Shown: positions 51,539 to 61,097, numbered from the stretch's first letter. The stretch: DNA of 64,000 bases from Lactiplantibacillus brownii (GCF_031085375.1 NZ_JAVCWF010000001.1:2480001-2544000); one strand, 5' to 3'. Notes: a model not told the origin generated them from the letters alone. Numbers and translations: made by a program.

Positions 51539-51757
51539 TTAAGCCTTCAAGAGCTTTTCGACGGCTTCCTTTAACTTGCCTTCGTCCATGTTCATGTAAG
51601 GTGCTACTTCGTCAGACGTCTTATCCGTATCATGGTTATCATCATCCATGAAATGATTCCAAATTGCATCTCGTACAGGTAACTTGGCGTCACTCCAATC
51701 AAATACATCACTCATTGATTCGTCTAAAATACTAGTCTTTTCAACATCTGCAGCCAT
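51539..51757 (-). CDS. Small acidic protein, unknown function
   Basis: A 72-residue, strongly acidic, soluble protein (MAADVEKTSILDESMSDVFD ... MDEGKLKEAVEKLLKA). No recognised domain; the C-terminus is predicted helical. ATG 51757 lies behind GAAAGGAAG. It has its own terminator, so it is likely expressed, possibly as a stress or regulatory protein, but that is speculation. Confidence 0.65.
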   Translation of the reverse strand: MAADVEKTSILDESMSDVFDWSDAKLPVRDAIWNHFMDDDNHDTDKTSDEVAPYMNMDEGKLKEAVEKLLKA

Positions 51758-51967
51758 AAAAAACAACTTCCTTTCTTTTATTAGGTACAAATACATTATA
51801 GTTCAAATTTTGGGGATAAGCCGTTTTTTGCTCACGGAAATGAAAATAATTTGAACCAGTCAAAATTAATTTGCTATAAACGCTGTTATAAAAGGTTTTA
51901 TAGTGTCATACCAGTTGGTTAGAAAGTCTGATTTTCATCGGCGTTACACCCTATTTTTAGTCGTAAA

Positions 51968-51997
51968 TAAAAAGAATGAGTTTAAAACCCATTCTTT
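51968..51997 (-). terminator. Rho-independent terminator
   Basis: AAAGAATGAGTTT / AAACCCATTCTTT hairpin with T run on the minus strand, ten bp after the WxLIP gene. Confidence 0.8.
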
Positions 51998-52006
51998 GAA
52001 GTCATC

Positions 52007-53056
52007 CTATTTTTCTTGATCCTTAAGTTGCTGCTCTAAATCCTTGATTCGTTTTTGCTTCCGACGAATGTACCAGATGAGTAATAAGATAATAATCAAA
52101 ATCAATACGATCAGACTAATGATCAATAGCCATGGCGTTTGTTTCTGCGTAATGACTGCCTTTTGATTTAACTTTTTAGCTGTATTTCCAGTAATCGTAA
52201 AATCTTGTTTAAATGTCCAATGCTGTTTTTTGGATGTGACTTTGACAACAGCACTATATTTGCCAGCAGTTAGTGCTTTGTCTCCCAACTTTAATGGTAA
52301 CTTATAAATTGAATTAGGCGCCATTTGACCATGAGCTGTTTTTTGCTGGTAAACAACTTTGCTGCCACCACGGTGATAGATCTTGACCGACGTAGCGACC
52401 TGATTCAAAAACGCTGCCGTGTGATTTTCCAATGGAATACTGATCACATTTCTCGCATTAACCAAGTTTGCTTTAATTTTGCCTAAAGTCAATCGATTGG
52501 TGGTTAAATCATGATCCCCATGCAACACGACCGCAATCGTATAAGCATATTGATTGTTGATTGTCATCCCGCTACCAGACTTACTTTTGGCAACCGGCTT
52601 AACAAATGTGATTCCACCAGCTAATACGCCATTAAAACTTTTGGCCGGCATTTTGACCTGATAAGTGACGGTTTTAGTTTGTCCACCGGCAAGTTGAATC
52701 CGGTTCGTTGAAGTGGTCACTAGGTTTCCCAAGTCAGCGGGTAAATCTTCGCTTTTGTTCATCGCGACTTTCTGATAATTGACCGCACCACTGATACTGG
52801 TCGTCGCTTTTGAAACGGAGGTATCAATAGTCAGTGCTTCTTTGTCAGTATTCTTGACCTTGACCGCAATCGTTTCCGTCGCACCCGGCTGCAATTTCAA
52901 GTCAAAATAGCCCACTTTCGAATCAACTTGCTTTGATGACGCTACCGGCGCCACTGTAAAACCAACACTGCTTGCTTGGGCGGAAGAAACACTACCTAAG
53001 ATTGCCATTAAGCTAGTTAAGGCAACCATAATTAACCATTTAAATTTTTTTGACAA
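52007..53056 (-). CDS. WxL-interacting protein (DUF916/DUF3324), second cluster
   Basis: A 349-residue paralogue of the protein at 43616-44668. Signal peptide WLIMVALTSLMAILGSVSSA, DUF916 domain (VGFTVAPVASSKQVDSKVGYFDLKLQPGATETIAVKVKN), DUF3324-like domain, membrane helix (WLLIISLIVLILIIILLLIWYI) and a longer basic, Lys/Gln/Glu-rich cytoplasmic tail. It should bind peptidoglycan and the WxL proteins encoded upstream. It starts with TTG 53056 (GGAG upstream). Last gene of the second WxL cluster. A CscB-type LPXTG partner is missing here. Confidence 0.88.
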   Translation of the reverse strand: MSKKFKWLIMVALTSLMAILGSVSSAQASSVGFTVAPVASSKQVDSKVGYFDLKLQPGATETIAVKVKNTDKEALTIDTSVSKATTSISGAVNYQKVAMNKSEDLPADLGNLVTTSTNRIQLAGGQTKTVTYQVKMPAKSFNGVLAGGITFVKPVAKSKSGSGMTINNQYAYTIAVVLHGDHDLTTNRLTLGKIKANLVNARNVISIPLENHTAAFLNQVATSVKIYHRGGSKVVYQQKTAHGQMAPNSIYKLPLKLGDKALTAGKYSAVVKVTSKKQHWTFKQDFTITGNTAKKLNQKAVITQKQTPWLLIISLIVLILIIILLLIWYIRRKQKRIKDLEQQLKDQEK

Positions 53057-53141
53057 TTCCCATCACTCCAATTTTCGTGGAAAATAGTCATCATCAAACT
53101 AAGTCATGCGTTAACGCCCATTCCCCGATTATTAATCTGTC

Positions 53142-53735
53142 TTACTTATTTGTTGGTGTATTGCCTAAGTTCCAAGTTAACGTTGTCGTGTAGGCTGAAC
53201 CAACATATCTAGCTGCCGAAGCTGGTATAGTCAATTTTGACGCTACATAATTCATACTAGATGTACCCAATCCTTGATCTCCAGCGGCAGTCATCAAGGC
53301 ATGATTATCCCCGGCGTCGGCATTCAGATCAACACCAGGGTCACTGTTTGGAAATGTTGGCCGGTTAGTTGAATCACTTGTTAAAGACCCACTCAATGTG
53401 ATAACTGCTCCTGTCAAAGCCTTACCATCCGCATTTCTAAATTGTCCTCCCTGAACAACCGTTAAGTTCCAGCCATCACCGGTCCCACGCAAGTCAGCAA
53501 CAGAGACCGTCGTTTTTGCAGTATTGGCAAAAGTATCCGAACCAGCCGTAATTTGATGAGTTCCAAAATCCAGACCAGCTTCACTTGCATCCAGGGTCAG
53601 GTCACCACCAGTAAACGTGACATCACCAGTTGAGTTACTGGTCGTCGTGTCCGCAGTGTCCGCCGCATTCGCTGTAACCGCAGTCCCACCTAACAACGTT
53701 GCAGAAAGTAACAATCCTAATAGTACCTTTTTCAT
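53142..53735 (-). CDS. Small WxL-domain surface protein, second cluster
   Basis: A 197-residue protein, signal peptide MKKVLLGLLLSATLLGGTAV (cleavage near ANA-AD), then almost only a WxL domain: LDFGTHQI, DGWNLTVVQGG with the W-x-L motif, and the ending LTWNLGNTPTNK. Anchors non-covalently to the wall. Co-directional with the WxLIP gene 85 bp downstream. Its promoter seems to be the shared WxL motif at 54069-54096, which implies an untranslated leader of about 320 bases. Confidence 0.88.
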   Translation of the reverse strand: MKKVLLGLLLSATLLGGTAVTANAADTADTTTSNSTGDVTFTGGDLTLDASEAGLDFGTHQITAGSDTFANTAKTTVSVADLRGTGDGWNLTVVQGGQFRNADGKALTGAVITLSGSLTSDSTNRPTFPNSDPGVDLNADAGDNHALMTAAGDQGLGTSSMNYVASKLTIPASAARYVGSAYTTTLTWNLGNTPTNK

Positions 53736-53759
53736 GATGAATGCCCCTCTTCTTTTTAT

Positions 53760-54060
53760 CTAGAACACGTCTTAAATACTGCCTGCCAATTAACCTTCAA
53801 AAACTAATGTCCGACTTACAATCGACTGATAGCGACACGGCTCACAAGATCCAGGGGACTCATTCTTAAGTGCCTTTAACATTCAACTGATTCCCGCAGT
53901 TTTTATGACAAGACAAGTAATTTTATGACTACACAAAATCCAAATTACTTATCGCATCGTTGAGCCTCACGCAGAAAGCGCTGTCATTCCGTGATAATAA
54001 ATCAGGCAGAACTAGTTTGCTTTTGTTAATTGAACTAATAAACATGATACATTCATAACC
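53760..54060. other. Long untranslated leader region of the small WxL gene
   Basis: AT-rich region between the promoter at 54069-54096 and the WxL start codon. No ORF or strong hairpin was recognised. If transcribed it would be an unusually long leader. Confidence 0.35.
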
Positions 54061-54068
54061 ACGTCTTT

Positions 54069-54096
54069 ATATTAACACATTTAACTATACGTTCAA
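54069..54096 (-). promoter_or_regulatory. Shared WxL-cluster promoter, copy 3
   Basis: TTGAAC (54096-54091), 16-bp spacer containing GTTAA...TTAA, TAATAT (54074-54069). Nearly the same extended sequence occurs at two other promoters of this cluster. Confidence 0.65.
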
Positions 54097-54341
54097 TCAT
54101 TTTTACCAAATAATTCAAAATAATTATAAAAGACTATTCTTAAACCAATATTTAAATTGGCAAATTTATCTTTACCAGCTAAAAGTATTTACATTTAGCC
54201 GTTTAACGCCACTTAATCAAAATTGGTCTAATTTATTTAAGCCAGCGATTAGCTCAATCATTGCACCTAAAATCACTAGTCGCTGTGTCAGTAGTTCACC
54301 ATTTAATCACCCCACCCACATGAGTTGTTTCCAAAATCAAC

Positions 54342-56675
54342 TTAGTTATTGGGGACACCCTCAACTACGCCCCATTCAATCTGTCCAACATACTTTTCCG
54401 CTCTAGTCGTATTACCAGCAACTTGTAGGTTAAGACCACCCGTGCCAGAGGTCCAATGATCAGTAATGACCACCGGATTCCGACTATTACTTGTCTGCGT
54501 CATAATCGATACTGGGCTTGCTTGTCCAATTTCAGTCTGGTCCCCAGTATCCGGCGATTGATAATACAGTTTAGCCGCTAAATTAGCGCCACTGCTTTCG
54601 CTAACAAACCCAGCACCAAGCAATTGGGCCGTAACCGTCCATTCGGACCCAGTGCGACGAGTATCCCGAACACTGATCCCCGTTCCAACCGAACTTAAAG
54701 GAATCGTCATGGTCCCCGCACTAATTGGCACTGATTTAAAACTCATCGTTGGTGAAGCCGTCGCAAACGACACCAATCCTGTATAACGATACTCAACATT
54801 AATCACACCAGCCGCATAGGTGCCAGTCGCATTTTCAGGTTGTTCGGCAATGTTCCCGTAGCCTTCAATGGTTTTGGCTTGAGTTTCATAAGTGTCACCT
54901 AATTTACCATACAAGGTATCCGGTTCAGCAATCTGATTGCCATCACTGTCCACATACTTTACGATCACGGTTCCTTTCTTAGCCCAATAATAGTCCCCCG
55001 CAGGCATCGTTCCCTCATCATAATTAGTCATCAGCGTTGACGCGGTATAAGACTGCCCATCAGAACCATCTTCATAACACCACTCACGAAAATAAGGGGC
55101 TACCGAACTAGCCGCAGTCAGCCCCGCAGTTATCCCATGAAATCTGAAGTTTGGCCCAATTTTTAAGTGTTTTAAGTTATTAGAAGCACCAAACATTCCA
55201 TTCGAATCAGTCGCTGCACGTGTATCCCAATCTGAAATATCCAGAGACGTGAATTTCGTGTTCGAGAAAGTCTTTGTCAAGTCTGTCACTTGACTGGTAT
55301 CCCAATGATTAATCGCCAGTTCCGGTATCTTAGAATAAAAAAATAGGCTATCAAAACTCGTTGCGTGACTCGTATCCCAGTCACTAATCTTCAAAGTAGT
55401 TGTTTCACAGTATTTAAATGCACCCTTGAATAGTTGCACCTTACTGACATTCCAACTTTGTAAGTCTAAAGTTTTAATTTTAGACCATCCAAAGACTTCT
55501 GTAATATCGGTCAAACTGTCTGTATGCCAGTCAGCAAAGTTCAGTTTCAGATCGGGAACACCCATGTTTGTGAAGGCCCGCTGTAGCCCTGTGACTTTGC
55601 TAACATCCCAATGATCAATCGGTAAAGTCTCCAAGGCCACGCAATTTTGGAAAATGCCAGACATATCGACGGCACTGCTAACATCCCAGTTTGAGACATC
55701 AATTGTTTTTAACAATCTACATCCCGAAAAAGTTTGACTCATCTGTCTCACCGTACCGGTCTCCCAATTTGACACATCCACAGCAGTTAAGTTCTCACAA
55801 CCCGCAAAGAGATTCTCTATGGTGATTGCCTTTGGCATTCGCCATTTAGAGACATCTAAACCATTGATTACGGTGCAGCCGTTAAAGACATAGGATAAGC
55901 TAATGATATTTTCAAGATTCCAATTACCGACAGCTAACGTCGATAGTGACTCGCAATCATTAAAAGCATAATTCATAGTTGTCACCGTTGACGTATCCCA
56001 ACTGCTTGTGTCTGCTTGTGTTAATCGCCTGCATCGATTAAACATCGCCGCAATACTGGTGATACCAGTTAATTTGAGCTTACCTAAGCCTTCAACCGAG
56101 ACTAAGGAAGTTAGATTGGCAAATAAATAGCTATATTCCGTACCCGCTAAAGGTGTAATCTCACCATCAATCACGACTTTCGTAATCGAATCACTCAAAC
56201 TAACCCAAGGTGAGTTCCCATGCAGTGTGGACGTCACATTTTCTTGGTAAGGTTTCAGACTGTCCTCAAAGCTACCACCACTTAAATGTAACTCGCCAGC
56301 ATCATTAAGATACCACGTCACAGTGCCGAAGGTTTCCGGAATAGGCGTCTCCACCGTGGCCTTAGTTAAAGCAGTTTCACTCGCCGTAGTCTGCTGATCA
56401 ACTTGCTTGTCAGCGGACCCACTAACTTGGTCAGTAGTCGCCGAACTGCTAGAACTGGCAGCGCTAGTTGCCGTGTCAGCGGGGGCAGCATTAGCAGTGA
56501 CCATGCTACTAGTTCCCTGTAAAACCTGATCAATTGCCGCATCCGTTTTAACCGTTGTTGACGAGCTAGAAGTTTGGGTGCTCGCTAAAACTAAATTGGC
56601 CGTCAATGGTAACGCTGTCATTATCAAAATTGTTAAAACCGCCAACATAATGCGCATGACTGATCGTCGTCTCAT
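54342..56675 (-). CDS. BspA-like LRR / MucBP / WxL surface protein (twin 2)
   Basis: A 777-residue secreted protein. Signal segment (MLAVLTILIMTALPLTANLVLAS), Ser/Thr/Ala-rich linker, a WYLNDAGELHLSGG motif that opens the domain, then DUF285/BspA-type leucine-rich repeats (units of xxLxxxDVSNWDTSxVxxMxxxFxxC) over about residues 175-510. A MucBP module (VKYVDSDGNQIAEPDTL...) lies near 565-625, and a WxL domain with SEWTVTAQLLG and IEWGVVEGVPNN ends the protein. It combines an adhesive head with non-covalent wall attachment. ATG 56675 lies behind GGGGGGCAG. Twin of the next gene. Confidence 0.88.
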   Translation of the reverse strand: MRRRSVMRIMLAVLTILIMTALPLTANLVLASTQTSSSSTTVKTDAAIDQVLQGTSSMVTANAAPADTATSAASSSSSATTDQVSGSADKQVDQQTTASETALTKATVETPIPETFGTVTWYLNDAGELHLSGGSFEDSLKPYQENVTSTLHGNSPWVSLSDSITKVVIDGEITPLAGTEYSYLFANLTSLVSVEGLGKLKLTGITSIAAMFNRCRRLTQADTSSWDTSTVTTMNYAFNDCESLSTLAVGNWNLENIISLSYVFNGCTVINGLDVSKWRMPKAITIENLFAGCENLTAVDVSNWETGTVRQMSQTFSGCRLLKTIDVSNWDVSSAVDMSGIFQNCVALETLPIDHWDVSKVTGLQRAFTNMGVPDLKLNFADWHTDSLTDITEVFGWSKIKTLDLQSWNVSKVQLFKGAFKYCETTTLKISDWDTSHATSFDSLFFYSKIPELAINHWDTSQVTDLTKTFSNTKFTSLDISDWDTRAATDSNGMFGASNNLKHLKIGPNFRFHGITAGLTAASSVAPYFREWCYEDGSDGQSYTASTLMTNYDEGTMPAGDYYWAKKGTVIVKYVDSDGNQIAEPDTLYGKLGDTYETQAKTIEGYGNIAEQPENATGTYAAGVINVEYRYTGLVSFATASPTMSFKSVPISAGTMTIPLSSVGTGISVRDTRRTGSEWTVTAQLLGAGFVSESSGANLAAKLYYQSPDTGDQTEIGQASPVSIMTQTSNSRNPVVITDHWTSGTGGLNLQVAGNTTRAEKYVGQIEWGVVEGVPNN

Positions 56676-56746
56676 GGTTACTGCCCCCCTTTTTCCATGA
56701 CTAGTTAGAAATAACAATTAACTAACTGACTAATAATTGTTATTTT

Positions 56747-56774
56747 ATATTAACATGTTTAACCATTTGTTCAA
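56747..56774 (-). promoter_or_regulatory. Shared WxL-cluster promoter, copy 2
   Basis: TTGAAC (56774-56769), 16-bp spacer with GTTAA...TTAA, TAATAT (56752-56747), about 75 bp before the twin 2 start. Confidence 0.65.
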
Positions 56775-56893
56775 GTATTTGAACTCACTATGTTGCAGGG
56801 TTCGACTAAAGATCAAGCTCCGGCGCTGCATCCTATTTTAAACAGGCTAGCACATCTTTAGCAGCACTAAAACATGATTTTTGGGCATCAAGA

Positions 56894-56936
56894 ATGGCAA
56901 GTCTGAGACGAACATCAGACTTGCCATTTTTTCAGA
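56894..56936 (+). terminator. Terminator-like hairpin on the strand opposite to its neighbours
   Basis: AATGGCAAGTCTGA / TCAGACTTGCCATT stem followed by TTTTTT on the plus strand, while the gene that ends at 56941 is on the minus strand. It may still serve that gene, since the stem is strong, but the U run points the other way. Confidence 0.6.
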
Positions 56937-56940
56937 ATTA

Positions 56941-59616
56941 TTAATTATTCTTAACAAGATCACCAAGCGACCATTGAATCGTCCCATGGTAACTCTCAGC
57001 CATGGTCGAACCTGCCGAGGTTTGGAGTTCCAACGTATAATCTGACGTTGACCAATTGTTCGAAAACACAAATGACCGCATATCATTATAATACACATGT
57101 TTATTCATTATTGGTACGCTACCATTTTGCCCGATTTCAATCGGCTTATTTTGCGTTGATACAGTACCGTTTTGATAATATAATTTAGCATTCAGATTAT
57201 CATGATACTTATCTCCAACGAAACCAGGCGCAAGTAATTGAGCAGACAAACTAAAATCCGACCCAACCGGACGATTGACCTGTGCAACTAAATCTCCACC
57301 AGTTAGCGTGGGCCTTTCTAAAGTCGTTGTTCCAGGCGCAATCTTGTGGCTATCAAATGATATGGCTGTGGGCACATTGGTAAAGTACATCAGGCCATTA
57401 TAGTGATAGGTCACATCAATAGTCTTTTCAGTATAAGTCGCGTTGGCATTCGCTGGAACCTCACTACTCAGTTCATAACCCTCAATTGTTGGTGCTGAAG
57501 TTGTATACGAATCACCAATCCAACCATGTGTGGTCACTGGATTTTTGAGTACCACCCCAGCGCTATCGACATAATGAACGATCACAGTCCCTTCTTTTGC
57601 CCAATGATAGCTACCCGCTGGCATGGTCTCACCATCATAGTTAGCCATCATTTCCGCCGGCGTATACGTTTCTCGCTTTTCCCCATTTTCATACCACCAT
57701 TTACCAAAATAAGGCAGGGGTTGACTCAGTTCCGGTGCCATTAGTCCAGAATTAGTCCCGTTATTTTGGAAAAAGCGGAAATCTTTTCCTAATATTAACT
57801 GTTGTAAGTTTGGGTCTTGAAGAAAGGCTCCGTCTCCAACAGTGACTGATTGTGTGTTCCAACCACTCAAATCAAGTGATTTCAGATTAGTCATTGCCAT
57901 AAAGGCTGCTGACATATTGGTTACATTTTCAACATTAAACTTGCTAACATCCAGTGTTGTCATTGCCCGATCATACGAAAACATCCTATTAATATTCGTT
58001 AAACTAGGCGTATTCCATTTTGAAAAATCAATACCGGTTACGCCAGAATCAGCAAACATACTGCTCATATTTTTCACATGACTAACATCCCATTGACTGA
58101 CATCCACCTGTGCTAGGCTAGAACATTGATTAAACATACTGGCTAAGTCAGTTACATTCGAAAAATCATCCGTTCCAAGATCCACTGAAGTTAAGTTATA
58201 ACAACGAAAAGCCAACGCACTAGCATTTGAAAATTTCCAGTTCTTAATGATGATCGTTTTTAAGCTTGAGCAACCACTAAAAAAGGCGCTCGCATTAATA
58301 GGATTTGAAACGTTCCAATTGCTGATATCATAACTAGTTAATGCCGTACAACCCATTAGAAAGGAACTAGCGTTAGTCAAACTACCAACACGCCAATTGG
58401 TTGCGGTGATACTGGTTAAACTAGTGCATCCACCAAACATATCTGTTAAAAATTGGACACTACTAAAGTCTAGATTGGGATCATCCACACGGGTCAAGCT
58501 AATACAACTTGCATACATACCTGTCATCGTTTTCACATGGCTAAGATTCGATAATGGCAACTCAATCTTTGTTAATTTTCGGTTTCCAAGAAACATATTC
58601 TCAGTACTAGTTACCTTACTAGTATCCCAATTCTCCAAGCCTGTTATCGTCAACTGATAGCAACCATCAAATGTGCCTTCCATCACGGTCACATTACTAG
58701 TATCCCAATTTCCAACATTGAGACTGATCAAGCTTGAACAGCCGGAAAAGATATATGCTGTACTAGTTAGACCACTAGTATCCCAATTTGTCACACCGAT
58801 GGTCGTCAGGGCCTCACAAGAACTAAACATATTTTCCATTGATGTCACTTGGCTGGTATTCCAATTATTCAAGTCCAAGCCAGTTAAAAGTGAACAACCA
58901 TAAAACATGCCTGACATATTCGCAACATGCTGCGTATTCCAACCAGCAATATCCAGATTAGTCACCTTTTTGCAAAGATAAAACATATTTGATGTATCAC
59001 TAGCCTGTGATAAATCCAAATTATCAAGATTCGTAAAAGTAACTGCTTCTTCTAAATTTCCGAAAAAATAGTTGAGATTGGCATTAGCGACTGTCGTAAT
59101 TTTGCCATCAATAACTACTTTTAAAATTTCAGACTCATATTTTTTCCAAGGTGTTGTCCTATCAACCACTGAGCCAAAGGTCCCACCTTCCAAATGCAAC
59201 TCACCTTGATCATTGACATACCAATCAATTCCGGCGGCACCATCTGTGTTCCCGGCAACACCTGAATATAGGACACTACCATCAGTCGGTATGTCGGTAG
59301 AACTAGTCGAAGCAGATTTAGCTAATGACTGTTTGCTTAAGTCCGTAGCAGCTGCTTTATGACCACTCGTGGTACTAGTTGAGGTGCCAACTGACTTAGC
59401 AGTCGTGGTGTCGGACTCATTTACTGCCGCATTAGCTGTTTCCATGGCGTTAGACCCTTGTAAAACTTTAGTCGTTGCGGTATCCGTCTTAACTTGATTA
59501 GTGACTGAACCACTCTGATCACTTGCCAATACTAAATTAGCCGTTAATGGTAGCGCTGTCATTACTGCTATCACTAAAAACGTCACCACAACTAAACTCA
59601 CGGATCGCCATTTCAT
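56941..59616 (-). CDS. BspA-like LRR / MucBP / WxL surface protein (twin 1)
   Basis: An 891-residue protein with the same plan as twin 2 but more repeats. Signal segment ending LPLTANLVLAS, Ser/Thr-rich linker, WYVNDQGELHLEGG, about 20 BspA-type repeats (NWDTSxVTxMExMFxxCxxL) over residues about 170-630, a MucBP module (VHYVDSAGVVLKNPVTTHGW...) and a C-terminal WxL domain (DFSLSAQLLAPGF, IQWSLGDLVKNN). BspA repeats bind host matrix proteins or glycans in other bacteria. ATG 59616 lies behind CAGGGGGCAG. Its promoter shares the cluster motif. Confidence 0.88.
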   Translation of the reverse strand: MKWRSVSLVVVTFLVIAVMTALPLTANLVLASDQSGSVTNQVKTDTATTKVLQGSNAMETANAAVNESDTTTAKSVGTSTSTTSGHKAAATDLSKQSLAKSASTSSTDIPTDGSVLYSGVAGNTDGAAGIDWYVNDQGELHLEGGTFGSVVDRTTPWKKYESEILKVVIDGKITTVANANLNYFFGNLEEAVTFTNLDNLDLSQASDTSNMFYLCKKVTNLDIAGWNTQHVANMSGMFYGCSLLTGLDLNNWNTSQVTSMENMFSSCEALTTIGVTNWDTSGLTSTAYIFSGCSSLISLNVGNWDTSNVTVMEGTFDGCYQLTITGLENWDTSKVTSTENMFLGNRKLTKIELPLSNLSHVKTMTGMYASCISLTRVDDPNLDFSSVQFLTDMFGGCTSLTSITATNWRVGSLTNASSFLMGCTALTSYDISNWNVSNPINASAFFSGCSSLKTIIIKNWKFSNASALAFRCYNLTSVDLGTDDFSNVTDLASMFNQCSSLAQVDVSQWDVSHVKNMSSMFADSGVTGIDFSKWNTPSLTNINRMFSYDRAMTTLDVSKFNVENVTNMSAAFMAMTNLKSLDLSGWNTQSVTVGDGAFLQDPNLQQLILGKDFRFFQNNGTNSGLMAPELSQPLPYFGKWWYENGEKRETYTPAEMMANYDGETMPAGSYHWAKEGTVIVHYVDSAGVVLKNPVTTHGWIGDSYTTSAPTIEGYELSSEVPANANATYTEKTIDVTYHYNGLMYFTNVPTAISFDSHKIAPGTTTLERPTLTGGDLVAQVNRPVGSDFSLSAQLLAPGFVGDKYHDNLNAKLYYQNGTVSTQNKPIEIGQNGSVPIMNKHVYYNDMRSFVFSNNWSTSDYTLELQTSAGSTMAESYHGTIQWSLGDLVKNN

Positions 59617-59687
59617 TGTCTCTGCCCCCTGATAGCCATCAACACATTTCAATAATTTTTAATCAATCTAATCATAATCCTCACTTT

Positions 59688-59715
59688 ATGTTAACACACT
59701 TAACCATTCGTTCAA
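59688..59715 (-). promoter_or_regulatory. Shared WxL-cluster promoter, copy 1
   Basis: TTGAAC (59715-59710), 16-bp spacer containing GGTTAAGTGTGT, TAACAT (59693-59688), about 70 bp before the twin 1 start. Confidence 0.65.
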
Positions 59716-59756
59716 TGACTTTTACCTAATTTCCATCACTTATTTTTAGTTACATC

Positions 59757-59782
59757 AAAAAAAGACGACCCTTACAGTCGTC
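59757..59782 (-). terminator. Rho-independent terminator
   Basis: GACGAC / GTCGTC stem with seven T on the minus strand, downstream of the protease gene. Confidence 0.75.
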
Positions 59783-59795
59783 AATAACTTAAATT

Positions 59796-60584
59796 TTAGG
59801 ATTGATATATGGATCGTAACGCTGCTAAATCATTAGCAGTCAATTGCGTCCGACCTTGACTGACGGGATACATCACTGATTTGAGATCAGTGCTGTGATC
59901 CAGTCCCAGCGCATGTCCCAATTCATGGACCGCGACCGCATCGCTATAAGCCATCCCATAATCACCGTTCAAACTAGCAGTCGCTTGGTTATGATTCCGC
60001 GTGCCTTGCCAACTCACTTGTTGATAGATTTTGGGCCCACCTTCACCTAATTCAATACTGGTCTCACCTTGTGGCATCTTTTTATGATAGACCGTAAAAG
60101 CAATCGAGTTACTATCTTTAGGTGCTGATCCAGCCACTAAATGCACAATCCCAGTCTGGTTATATTCCGCAATCGCATCTTTAAAGACTTGGCGACCAGC
60201 CGCCGATAATTCTTTATCAAAATAGTAATAATAAGTTTTTGACAATTTGACGTTTTGAACAATTGACTCCACCGGCGTGGCATCCGCCGTGGTGGCTGAA
60301 CTAGCAGTATCATCGCTAGCTGAACTGGCAGTTGTCGAGCTAGCCGCACTGGCTGAACTCGCCGTCTGACTTGAATGGGTGGTTGTCTGAGACTGACTGG
60401 AACTTTCCGCGTCTGAACTGATTAACTGACTACCTAAACGACCAGAAAGTGCCGCCGATACTTTTGCCTGAACATTACTGGCAGTTGCCCAAACAACTGG
60501 GACTAACGTGGTTCGATTCTGGACGCCCCAGATAACAGCAATAATTGCCACTAGCGACCAGAAGGAACGTTTTACAAATTTCAC
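59796..60584 (-). CDS. Secreted matrixin-like zinc metalloprotease
   Basis: A 262-residue protein. An N-terminal hydrophobic segment (SFWSLVAIIAVIWGVQN) serves as signal or anchor. A Ser/Thr/Ala-rich linker (residues about 62-105) is followed by a matrixin-type catalytic domain with the zinc-binding motif HELGHALGLDH and the downstream Met-turn (SVMYP). Such enzymes cut surface or extracellular proteins. Start GTG 60584 follows GGGG. It lies right next to the WxL cluster, so surface adhesins may be natural substrates, but no pro-domain with cysteine switch is visible. Function inferred from motif. Confidence 0.88.
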   Translation of the reverse strand: MKFVKRSFWSLVAIIAVIWGVQNRTTLVPVVWATASNVQAKVSAALSGRLGSQLISSDAESSSQSQTTTHSSQTASSASAASSTTASSASDDTASSATTADATPVESIVQNVKLSKTYYYYFDKELSAAGRQVFKDAIAEYNQTGIVHLVAGSAPKDSNSIAFTVYHKKMPQGETSIELGEGGPKIYQQVSWQGTRNHNQATASLNGDYGMAYSDAVAVHELGHALGLDHSTDLKSVMYPVSQGRTQLTANDLAALRSIYQS

Positions 60585-60599
60585 ACCGCATACCCCTTC

Positions 60600-61069
60600 T
60601 ATTAATAACCTAACTTCATACTAAAAACAAACTAGGCATTAGTTATACCACAGAAATCACCTCATTTGGGTCCTGAGCGGCTTTCCTTATAAACTCTTAC
60701 ACCTTTTAGTTACGTCAACCACACTCGGTCCCATGTGGCCGACGAAAATAACTTTCCAACCACAACCTTAAATATCTGAGTCACGCTCCAGACTCGTGTT
60801 GTGATCCACGTGCATCACACTAAATCAGGTTTAGTACCAAATTCTGGCACGTTTAGCTGACAAACACGTTTTCAGAAAAAGGCTTGCTATTTTCCAAGCG
60901 TCTTTGACAGTCTTACATAAAAAGTCATCATACAATGGATATTGAACCGGGTTAATAAATTACCATTGGTTACAAATACAATAGGTTTTAATATGTTGAC
61001 ATAAAGTCAATTATCCAAAATATCAATAGCTTAAAATGCATCGATTCTACAACCAATCTTAGACTGGCT
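60600..61069. other. Intergenic region between divergent genes
   Basis: About 470 bp between the protease and MORN genes. Apart from a weak inverted repeat (GTGTTGTGAT ... ATCACAC near 60798) and the promoter that follows at 61070, no feature was recognised. Confidence 0.4.
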
Positions 61070-61097
61070 TTGACAACTAGTTTAGCTCAGGTATAAT
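61070..61097 (+). promoter_or_regulatory. Strong promoter of the MORN-acyltransferase operon
   Basis: Consensus hexamers TTGACA (61070-61075) and TATAAT (61092-61097) with a 16-bp spacer. Confidence 0.8.
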
